Shown here: one piece after another, positions 1-5,188 of the stretch | How the letters are laid out: every line of letters starts with the position of its first letter | How positions within the stretch are numbered: the stretch's first letter is position 1 | Origin: CAYTOF01 sp964439435 | GTDB lineage: Bacteria > Bacillota > Clostridia > Oscillospirales > QAMX01 | Assembly (NCBI GenBank): GCA_964439435.1 | Contig: CAYTOF010000094.1 | Span: 1 to 6,094 of the forward strand | Direction of reading: 5' to 3' | Length of the DNA: 6,094 nucleotides | The notes under the pieces: model-generated | What the model saw: the letters and a program-made list of their open reading frames with translations, nothing else | Told to the model about the DNA's origin: nothing | Database searches by the model: none | Position numbers and translations under genes: made by a program

Positions 1-793
1 CATCTGATCGATCCTTTAAAGACTCCAGCTCAGCTCTTCCAAGGGAGAGGAGCATCTCCTTAGTTCTCTGTGTTGAGCATCCGCAAATATAGTCAATCTC
101 CAATGTTCTGATAATACCCCCGAAGTCACTTTGCAGCACGCGCTCTGCCATCTGTTCAACGCTCATGCCACTCTCTAACATGGAGGTTACTGTCGGTATA
201 TCCGCAAGATCTCTCTCCACTCTGGAGATGACGGATTCATCAGCTCCGGGCATCAGGGCGAGTATAAACCCTCCTGCGGCAGCCACGGAATAATCTCTTG
301 CAATCAGCACTCCCAAGGAACAGGCACCCGGTGTCTGTTCACTCTCCTGCATATATGCCGCGATATCCTCTGCAATCTCCCCGCTCACCAACTCCACTTT
401 GCCGATATAGGGCTCTTTCAGATGCATGTCCTTTATCACTGTGAGACTGCCTTTGCCCACCGCACCGCCGACATCCAGTTTTCTGCCCTCGCGCCGCGGC
501 AGGTCCACATCGGGGTTTCTGACATAGCCTCGGCAATTGCCGAGCCCGTCCGAAACAGCAACAGCCCCTCTTGAGGGCCCGTCACCGTCAACTCGCAATG
601 TAACAGAAAAATCTTTATCTTTTAAATCCGAACCCATCAAGGACGCAGCCGTCAAAAGTCTGCCAAGCAAAGCTGTCGTTGTGGGTGTTGTGTCGTGATA
701 TCCTTGGGCTTTTGTGACTATGTTTTTTGTATCGGCGGCAATAACCCTGACAAAACCATCTCCGCTGATTGCATTTATCAGTTTGTCTTTCAT
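1..793 (-). CDS. hslO: Hsp33 redox-regulated molecular chaperone, C-terminus cut by window edge
   Basis: Hsp33 is a cytosolic holdase chaperone that is switched on when oxidation releases the zinc held by its C-terminal cysteines. The minus-strand frame from ATG at 793 is open to base 1 (264 codons; the family is usually about 290 residues). It begins MKDKLINAISGDGFVRVIAA. Family-typical stretches follow: TTALLGRLLTAASLMG near residues 40-55, SVTLRVDGDGPSRGAVAVSD near 64-83, and a YVRNPDVDLP segment. The first half of the zinc site is visible as C237-x-C239 (YICGCSTQRTKEML). The second half, CxxC roughly 30 residues later, would fall just outside the window. AGAGGA (798-803) lies 4 bases before the start. 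It is the last visible gene of the nrdR operon, 44 bases after the methyltransferase. Identity is strongly supported by sequence pattern; the missing CxxC cannot be verified here. Confidence 0.95.
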   Translation of the reverse strand, partial: MKDKLINAISGDGFVRVIAADTKNIVTKAQGYHDTTPTTTALLGRLLTAASLMGSDLKDKDFSVTLRVDGDGPSRGAVAVSDGLGNCRGYVRNPDVDLPRREGRKLDVGGAVGKGSLTVIKDMHLKEPYIGKVELVSGEIAEDIAAYMQESEQTPGACSLGVLIARDYSVAAAGGFILALMPGADESVISRVERDLADIPTVTSMLESGMSVEQMAERVLQSDFGGIIRTLEIDYICGCSTQRTKEMLLSLGRAELESLKDRSD

Positions 794-837
794 AATTTCC
801 TCTGGTTGTTTTCTACTTGTTTCATTTTATTGTTCTG

Positions 838-1611
838 TCATTTTGCCGGAAACTGATGCGTTTTTAGAGGCTCGTTTTTTACAACATAAAACACCCTCTC
901 GTCTCGCCCGCCTGGCTTTTTGTATGTCAGCTCACCGTATATGCCGACGATTTTCATCCTTGCATCTGCCAGTGCTCTTGCAATTTCCCTGTGACTGTGG
1001 GCGCGTTGCCTGTGAAACTCAAGGCTTCGTTCATACAGTCCTCCGGAGGTCTGTGTAAAAATATTGACATAAAACTTTGCTGTTCTGCTTTTCTCGTTGT
1101 ATTCAGGCTGCCATGCGCAAAAGGCATTTTGATTCTCTCTTATATATGTTTGCCCGTGCAGTATTTTGAACTTGTGAGGTGTGTTTATGTCAAATATAAA
1201 AAGCCCATCGGGCTTTAAAGAACGACCGACTCTTAAAAATGTCGTATGGAGCGTTTTTTTAGATGCAAGGTAGTTGATGCTGTCAAGACAACTGACAACC
1301 GCATCCACTTTTTTCAAGAGCTTCAATTTTTCCATGCGTTGGTGTATAAAAAAAGGCGGATTTGCAAGCCCTTTTGCCTTGTCTGCGGCAATCGAAAGCA
1401 TCTCCCTTGAGGCATCAACCCCAAGCACATCATATCCTCTTTTGGCAAATTCACAGGCAATCTCACCAGTCCCACATGCCAGATCTAAAACCATTTTGGG
1501 TTTACATCCGTGCTTTTTCAGGAGATTTTCCAGAAAAGTCGCCCATCTTGCTCTGTCAACGTCCGGCGTAAACGCATCGTAATGCGCAGCTATTGCTCTG
1601 TATTGATTCAT
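838..1611 (-). CDS. Class I SAM-dependent methyltransferase, YqeM-like
   Basis: This is a cytosolic protein of 257 residues with a Rossmann-type S-adenosylmethionine-binding domain. Visible motifs in order: an N-terminal YRAIAAHYDAFTPDVDRARW segment (residues 4-23), motif I VLDLACGTGE (41-50), the acidic ribose-binding D66 in GVDAS, a motif IV-like region VDAVVSCLDSINYL (102-115), and LKPDGLFIFDINTPHKF (132-148). The N-terminal YD..DVD..RW pattern and the SINYL/FDINT blocks resemble the YqeM group of Firmicute methyltransferases, whose substrate I do not know. The start is fixed by a 4-base ATGA overlap with the upstream regulator gene (1608-1611). Only a weak ribosome site (GGTGAT) precedes it, so translation is probably coupled to that gene. 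The fold assignment is firm. The methyl acceptor (small molecule, RNA or protein) cannot be read from the sequence. Confidence 0.9.
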   Translation of the reverse strand: MNQYRAIAAHYDAFTPDVDRARWATFLENLLKKHGCKPKMVLDLACGTGEIACEFAKRGYDVLGVDASREMLSIAADKAKGLANPPFFIHQRMEKLKLLKKVDAVVSCLDSINYLASKKTLHTTFLRVGRSLKPDGLFIFDINTPHKFKILHGQTYIRENQNAFCAWQPEYNEKSRTAKFYVNIFTQTSGGLYERSLEFHRQRAHSHREIARALADARMKIVGIYGELTYKKPGGRDERVFYVVKNEPLKTHQFPAK

Positions 1612-1913
1612 GCATCACCGTTGTCTTTTTTGTCAAGACGGTCCAAAATCAATCTGTAGCCGTCGCTTCCGTACATAAGGCAACGGTTTACACGGCTGAT
1701 TGTGGCGGTGGAGGCGCCGGTTTCTTTGACAATTTGGCTGTACTGTTCCCCTTTATCCAGGAGTTTTGCCACCAAAAGCCTCTGCTGCATGGATTTCATC
1801 TCGTTTATTGTGCAAAGATCATCCAAGAATGCGGCTATTTCATGCTCGTCTTTTAAGGAGGCAAAGGCTTGGTAGAGCTCGCTAAAATCCAACTTTTTTG
1901 TTCTCTCACTCAT
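1608..1913 (-). CDS. yerC: YerC/YecD-type TrpR-like DNA-binding protein
   Basis: This is a small 101-residue protein of the TrpR-related YerC/YecD family. It has an N-terminal helical dimerisation part (about residues 8-50, containing FLDDLCTINEMKSMQQRLLV). A helix-turn-helix follows near 56-80 (GEQYSQIVKETGASTATISR, then VNRCLMYG), matching the TrpR repressor DNA-binding fold. The TrpR family normally represses tryptophan genes, but YerC-type members have no tryptophan biosynthesis neighbours here and their regulon is not known to me. The protein ends in a short acidic/polar tail. The start at 1913 has GAGGT about 8 bases upstream. It lies 24 bases after nrdR and overlaps the methyltransferase start by 4 bases, so the three genes are almost certainly co-transcribed. 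Family assignment is strong and the target operator is unknown; autoregulation is possible but not shown. Confidence 0.92.
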   Translation of the reverse strand: MSERTKKLDFSELYQAFASLKDEHEIAAFLDDLCTINEMKSMQQRLLVAKLLDKGEQYSQIVKETGASTATISRVNRCLMYGSDGYRLILDRLDKKDNGDA

Positions 1914-1937
1914 CTGGTAACCTCACATAATCGGCCT

Positions 1938-2405
1938 CTAAGCCTTGACATCATCTTTACTGACTAGTTTTTTCAGTTCGTCATAAAAAGTGTTGACATC
2001 TTTAAACTGCCTGTAGACAGAGGCAAATCGCACATATGCCACCTCGTCAAGGTCGCGAAGCTTTTCCATAACCATTTCTCCAAGCATTGTTGTCGAAACC
2101 TCTCGTTCCAGGGTGTTTCGAACCGCCATCTCGATCTCCGAAACCACCGCCTCAAGGGCGTCTGCGCTGACAGGCCGTTTTTCACATGCTTTTACAAGGC
2201 CTCCCAGCAATTTGCCCCGATCAAAGGGTTCTCGCTTGCCGTCTTTTTTTATAACCAGCACCGGAAAGCTCTCTATTTGCTCATATGTCGTAAAACGCCT
2301 GCTGCATTTGACACATTCGCGCCTTCTGCGTATGCTGCTTGAATCGTCATTGGGGCGTGAGTCTATGACCTTGCTGTCTGTGTAGTTGCAGTAGGGACAT
2401 TTCAT
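1938..2405 (-). CDS. nrdR: NrdR transcriptional repressor of ribonucleotide reductase genes
   Basis: NrdR senses dATP/ATP through an ATP-cone domain and represses ribonucleotide reductase operons by binding NrdR boxes. The protein is 155 residues from ATG at 2405, matching the family length of about 150. The N-terminal zinc ribbon is complete: C3-x2-C6 and C31-x2-C34, with the hallmark VIDSRPNDDSSSIRRRREC (residues 13-31) and RFTTYEQIE (37-45). The ATP-cone covers about residues 49-139 (VIKKDGKREPFDRGKLLGGL through EVAYVRFASVYRQFKDV). A longer frame opens at an ATG at 2447, but that start lies at or before the expected transcription start and lacks a ribosome site. The 2405 start has GGAGGT 8 bases upstream and gives the canonical MKCPYC N-terminus. 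It is the first gene of the minus-strand operon. No ribonucleotide reductase gene or clear NrdR box is present in the window. Confidence 0.97.
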   Translation of the reverse strand: MKCPYCNYTDSKVIDSRPNDDSSSIRRRRECVKCSRRFTTYEQIESFPVLVIKKDGKREPFDRGKLLGGLVKACEKRPVSADALEAVVSEIEMAVRNTLEREVSTTMLGEMVMEKLRDLDEVAYVRFASVYRQFKDVNTFYDELKKLVSKDDVKA

Positions 2406-2413
2406 TAGCAGAT

Positions 2414-2419
2414 ACCTCC
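2414..2419 (-). promoter_or_regulatory. Ribosome binding site deciding the nrdR start
   Basis: On the minus strand this reads GGAGGT, separated by 8 bases from the ATG at 2405. It supports the MKCPYC start over the in-frame upstream ATG at 2447, which sits only 5 bases downstream of the promoter -10 element. Confidence 0.85.
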
Positions 2420-2451
2420 AAAGGGGTAGTTTGCCCAAGTATTTCAACCCA

Positions 2452-2480
2452 ATTATACCTTTTTTATCATATTAAGTCAA
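2452..2480 (-). promoter_or_regulatory. Sigma-A type promoter of the nrdR operon
   Basis: Read on the minus strand: -35 TTGACT (2480-2475), a 17-base A/T-rich spacer, and a perfect -10 TATAAT (2457-2452). Transcription would start near 2445, giving a leader of about 40 bases to the nrdR ATG at 2405. The match to the vegetative consensus (11 of 12) at optimal spacing suggests a strong promoter. It should drive nrdR, yerC, the methyltransferase and hslO, as no other clear promoter is seen between those genes. Confidence 0.88.
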
Positions 2481-2565
2481 CAATGATTCAGTGTGTGAAA
2501 GCGATGGAATACAAGCCCTGTTTCTGCACTTTTATAAATCCTCTCCACTGATTGACTTGATATGA
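2467..2565. repeat. Spaced inverted repeat covering both divergent -35 elements
   Basis: TCATATTAAGTCAA (2467-2480) and TTGACTTGATATGA (2552-2565) are inverted copies with one mismatch in 14, separated by 71 bases. Each contains the -35 hexamer of one divergent promoter plus 8 further bases (7 of 8 matching). Just inside each arm, towards the centre, a TCAGTG-like hexamer recurs in the same orientation relative to the arm (2487-2492 on the plus strand; on the minus strand from 2550). The similarity beyond the hexamers could reflect a shared operator, or chance in A/T-rich DNA. Confidence 0.4.
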
Positions 2566-2581
2566 GCATGTGTTATATAAT
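2552..2581 (+). promoter_or_regulatory. Sigma-A type promoter of the SGNH lipoprotein unit
   Basis: -35 TTGACT (2552-2557), an 18-base spacer, and -10 TATAAT (2576-2581). Transcription would start near 2588, giving a leader of about 50 bases before the ATG at 2640. It is oriented away from the nrdR promoter, with 71 bases between the two -35 elements. Confidence 0.82.
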
Positions 2582-2627
2582 ATCGACACAAGCGGCACAA
2601 ATCGAGGGCCGCAAACAGTTTTGATAT

Positions 2628-2633
2628 AGGGGA
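2628..2633 (+). promoter_or_regulatory. Ribosome binding site of the SGNH lipoprotein gene
   Basis: AGGGGA lies 6 bases before the ATG at 2640 and 12 before an in-frame ATG at 2646. Spacing favours 2640, but the second start would only remove two residues and leave the lipoprotein signal intact. Confidence 0.7.
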
Positions 2634-2639
2634 TATTTT

Positions 2640-3722
2640 ATGCTTATGCGGCAAGTCGTTGTTATACTGATTTCATTCACAATGTTGTTTTCATTTATCG
2701 GCTGCACACCTGCAGAGACGCCCACAACTTCGACGTCGTCTGCCTCCGAATATACACATACAACTCAAACAGATACAGAATTGGTCGAGTCCACCACCTC
2801 TGTCAGCACAACTGCACCCTCAGAACAAGTGCAAACCTCAAGCCAACCGCAAACGACCTATCCAATCATCATACAGACAACCACTACTCCAAATACAACA
2901 ACCGGCAATATTTTAACCCTGCCTCCGAATACGACCATCCCACCAATCACCACAACTCTGCCAAATACCACAAATGCAAATACAACCACGAAGCCCGTCA
3001 CCACAAAACCCACTACAAATCCGCCCGCACCAAATGGTGATATCAAGCTTGAAATTCCACCGCCCGATGAAAATCTGCTCGGGTTGTCCGATGCAGAGAT
3101 CTTTGCGTTTTTTGACGATGCCGTCTTTGTCGGCGATTCCGTGTCACTTGGTTGGCGCAATTTTGTGACAAAAACACGCGAAACCAACAAGGGTTTTATG
3201 GGCAGTGCAAAATTTCTCGTTTCGGGGAGCCTCGGCTCGGGCAACGCCCTCTGGCCCGTCAACAAAGACTCTGTGCATCCGGTATACCAAGGAGAGCAGA
3301 TGCAGCTTTGGAAATCCATCCCTTTAACCGGCGCCAAAAAGCTCTTCATCATGCTCGGCTTGAACGATGTCGGCCTGTACGGCATCCCAAATTCCACTGC
3401 CAACTACAAGCAGCTCATCAACAACATAAGAGGGGCTGTTCCCGATATCTCTGTCTATGTGATAAGCGCCACATACATGCTAAAGGGGAGTGAGAAGGGA
3501 AAACTGACCAGTGAAAACCTGCGTTTGCTCAACAAAGAGATGATAAAGGTTTGCCGGGATAACGGATATATCTTTATAAATATCGCCGACCCTCTCTCAA
3601 CGCCCGAGGGAAATCTCAAGCCCGAATACTGCTCTGATCAATATGTCCATCAGACCAATGCCGCCTATCAAGTGTGGACAAAGCTGCTCAAAGGCTTTGC
3701 GGCCTCCCAGATAAAGAAATAA
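2640..3722 (+). CDS. Lipoprotein with Thr-rich linker and SGNH/GDSL hydrolase domain
   Basis: This 360-residue protein is probably anchored on the outer face of the membrane by a lipid on C22. The signal peptide (residues 1-21) is hydrophobic and ends FIGC, an acceptable lipobox although F at -3 is unusual. Residues 23 to about 132 form a low-complexity Thr/Pro/Ser/Asn linker (about 39 Thr in 108 residues by hand count), likely a flexible, possibly O-glycosylated wall-spanning stalk. The SGNH domain covers about 155-360. Block I is FVGDSVSLGW, with nucleophile S167; the block III equivalent is MLGLNDVG with N242. The C-terminal catalytic pair is in CSDQYVHQTNAAYQVW with D333 and H337. SGNH enzymes hydrolyse or transfer esters, commonly acetyl groups on polysaccharide or peptidoglycan; the substrate here is unknown. 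It is followed after 54 bases by a DUF4358 lipoprotein gene before a shared terminator, so the two products probably act at the same surface. Confidence 0.88.
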   Translation: MLMRQVVVILISFTMLFSFIGCTPAETPTTSTSSASEYTHTTQTDTELVESTTSVSTTAPSEQVQTSSQPQTTYPIIIQTTTTPNTTTGNILTLPPNTTIPPITTTLPNTTNANTTTKPVTTKPTTNPPAPNGDIKLEIPPPDENLLGLSDAEIFAFFDDAVFVGDSVSLGWRNFVTKTRETNKGFMGSAKFLVSGSLGSGNALWPVNKDSVHPVYQGEQMQLWKSIPLTGAKKLFIMLGLNDVGLYGIPNSTANYKQLINNIRGAVPDISVYVISATYMLKGSEKGKLTSENLRLLNKEMIKVCRDNGYIFINIADPLSTPEGNLKPEYCSDQYVHQTNAAYQVWTKLLKGFAASQIKK

Positions 3723-3776
3723 TCAAAAGATCATAAAATTATAAACAGTCCGTCATTTAAATTTACGAGGTGAAAT

Positions 3777-4259
3777 ATGAAAATAAAAAGATTTACAACT
3801 CTGTTGCTTGTATTTGCTCTGTCTTTGCCCTTTGTTTTACTTGCAGGCTGCGGTAAAACGGAGGTGAAGGCCGCAAAGCCCATTTCCGATATTTATGCCG
3901 AGATCTCCGAAAATGTGGACTTGCCCGAACAGCTTTCCCTCAATGCCGAGGACCTCACAGACTATCTCGGCATCAGCCCTGAGCTTTACGACGAATACAC
4001 GGCCAACATCCCTCTTACGGCAATTCTCGGTGATATGTTGTTGATCTTCAAAGCAAAAGACAGTGCTTCACTGGAATTGCTTGAAACCAAAATCAGTAAT
4101 TTCCGTGCCCAAAAATCAAATGAAATGAACAACTATCTGCCCGTTGAATATGACAAAATAAATGCAAGCAAAATAGAGAAAAAAGGACTGTATATTTGGC
4201 TTGTCGTTTCAGATGATGCCGCAAGCATTTTGTCAATCATAAAAAGTAACATAAAATAA
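3777..4259 (+). CDS. DUF4358 family lipoprotein
   Basis: This is a 160-residue secreted lipoprotein. The signal peptide has a KIKR n-region, a hydrophobic core LLLVFALSLPFVLL and a good lipobox LAGC with lipidated C25. The mature part (26-160) matches the pattern of DUF4358: a helical start SDIYAEISENVDLPE, a central MLLIFKAKDSASLELLETKI (87-106), then YLPVEYDKI and a terminal strand LYIWLVVSDDAASILSII (138-155). The family is known from Clostridia and has no assigned function. No catalytic residues stand out, which fits a binding or accessory role. The ribosome site GAGG (3767-3770) is 6 bases before the ATG. The gene sits 54 bases after the SGNH lipoprotein with no promoter seen between, and 9 bases before a hairpin terminator, so it is the last gene of the unit. 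A partnership with the SGNH enzyme is inferred from context only. Confidence 0.82.
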   Translation: MKIKRFTTLLLVFALSLPFVLLAGCGKTEVKAAKPISDIYAEISENVDLPEQLSLNAEDLTDYLGISPELYDEYTANIPLTAILGDMLLIFKAKDSASLELLETKISNFRAQKSNEMNNYLPVEYDKINASKIEKKGLYIWLVVSDDAASILSIIKSNIK

Positions 4260-4268
4260 CATCTAACT

Positions 4269-4322
4269 CATAAAAGCAAACCCCTTTAAATGCCCTGTCA
4301 TTTAAAGGGGCTTGCTTTTATG
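4269..4322. terminator. Strong hairpin terminator after the lipoprotein unit
   Basis: Two 24-base arms (4269-4292 and 4299-4322) pair around the 6-base loop CCCTGT. They contain a CCCC/GGGG core flanked by AAAAGC and GCTTTT, the A-rich/T-rich layout of a bidirectional intrinsic terminator. The only mismatch is A4280 against C4311. In a plus-strand transcript this is an A-C mismatch; in a minus-strand transcript it becomes a U-G wobble. It lies 9 bases after the DUF4358 stop and insulates the next, co-oriented unit. Confidence 0.85.
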
Positions 4323-4430
4323 CTAAATATTCTATATATATGAAATGCCGATATTTATTCCCAACCCTCTTTTTCTTGAGATTTATAGTGAATTGTCGTA
4401 TTTCAATGTAAATCTTGTCACTTTTGTGTA

Positions 4431-4459
4431 TTTACCCTGAAACCAATATATGTTATAAT
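4431..4459 (+). promoter_or_regulatory. Extended -10 promoter of the scaffold/GGGtGRT unit
   Basis: -10 TATAAT (4454-4459) is preceded directly by TGT (extended -10). A weak -35 TTTACC (4431-4436) lies at 17-base spacing. Transcription would start near 4466, leaving a leader of about 27 bases to the ATG at 4493, with AGGAG at 4481-4485 as ribosome site. The rest of 4323-4430 is A/T-rich, and I see no gene, riboswitch or clear operator in it. Confidence 0.75.
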
Positions 4460-4492
4460 AATTGTTGATACTTTTCAAAAAGGAGCTGACAT

Positions 4493-5185
4493 ATGAGCTA
4501 TTCCCACGAGATTGAGAGAATGTGCGTTGTCACCAAGGGCTGTGACCACGGTCCCGCACCTATCCCCCAAGAGGGCAAATGGGTCAAATCAACGCAGATT
4601 TCAGACATTTCCGGCCTTTCCCACGGTGTTGGCTGGTGTGCACCGCAACAAGGTGCCTGCAAGCTTACCCTCAACGTAAAGAACGGCATTATAGAAGAGG
4701 CGCTCGTCGAAACCCTTGGGTGTACAGGTATGACCCACTCAGCTGCAATGGCTGCGGAGATCTTACAAGGCAAGACACTATTGGAGGCGTTGAATACAGA
4801 CCTAGTGTGTGATGCCATAAACGTCGCCATGCGCGAGATTTTCAAACAGCTGGCCTATGGTCGCAGCCAAACAGCTTTCTCCGAAGGCGGCTTGCCCATC
4901 GGCGCATCCCTTGAAGACCTCGGAAAAGGCCTGCGTTCGCAAATTGGCACCATGTTTGGCTCACGCGCCAAAGGTGTGCGCTACCTTGAAATAGCTGAAG
5001 GTTATATAATCGATGTGGCTTTGGACGACAACAAAGAGGTCACGGGTTATAAATTTGTCAATTTGGGCAAAATGATGGAGTCCATACGCGAAGGTGTTGA
5101 GCCCAGAGAAGCCTATGAGCAAAACATCGGCACTTATGGCAGATATGAAAATGCTGCGGCTTACATAGACCCGAGAAAGGAATAA
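4493..5185 (+). CDS. NifU/IscU-N-like iron-sulfur cluster scaffold homologue
   Basis: This 230-residue cytosolic protein has a NifU-N/IscU-like core at about residues 40-125. The clearest match is KLTLNVKNGIIEEALVETLG with C77 next, followed by TGMTHSAAMAAEILQGKTLLEA, equivalent to the IscU KLQIKV...YGCGSAIASSS region. Family members assemble Fe-S clusters on three conserved cysteines. Here C77 fits the second one. The expected first cysteine (IscU APAC) aligns with Q54 in CAPQQGAC, with C49 and C56 flanking, and C106 is a possible third. C11 and C17 lie in an N-terminal extension. Residues 158-230 form an extra C-terminal region (ending GTYGRYENAAAYIDPRKE) not present in standard IscU. AGGAG sits 7 bases before the ATG. 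The GGGtGRT gene follows after 3 bases, a pairing I recall from other Clostridia. A general Fe-S scaffold role is inferred; another cofactor or substrate is possible. Confidence 0.82.
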   Translation: MSYSHEIERMCVVTKGCDHGPAPIPQEGKWVKSTQISDISGLSHGVGWCAPQQGACKLTLNVKNGIIEEALVETLGCTGMTHSAAMAAEILQGKTLLEALNTDLVCDAINVAMREIFKQLAYGRSQTAFSEGGLPIGASLEDLGKGLRSQIGTMFGSRAKGVRYLEIAEGYIIDVALDDNKEVTGYKFVNLGKMMESIREGVEPREAYEQNIGTYGRYENAAAYIDPRKE

Positions 5186-5188
5186 CAT

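Noticed and set aside
714..1058. Plus-strand frame (114 codons) across the hslO/methyltransferase junction
   Set aside because: It is antisense to two recognised genes and the 44-base gap between them; the hydrophobic start is explained by reverse-strand codons.
2569..2590. TGTGT...ACACA dyad around the -10 of the lipoprotein promoter, considered as an NrdR box
   Set aside because: The arms are only 5 bases, the inner bases do not pair, and the orientation is opposite to the ACAC...GTGT layout of NrdR boxes.
2858..3403. Minus-strand frame (181 codons) with a Val/Gly-rich C-terminal half
   Set aside because: The valine runs are the mirror of the Thr codons (ACA/ACC/ACT) in the linker of the SGNH lipoprotein; no promoter or ribosome site was seen.
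4323..4430. A/T-rich stretch upstream of the scaffold gene, considered as a riboswitch or IscR-type site
   Set aside because: No stable hairpin series, conserved aptamer motif or convincing palindrome was seen, and it lies upstream of the predicted transcription start.
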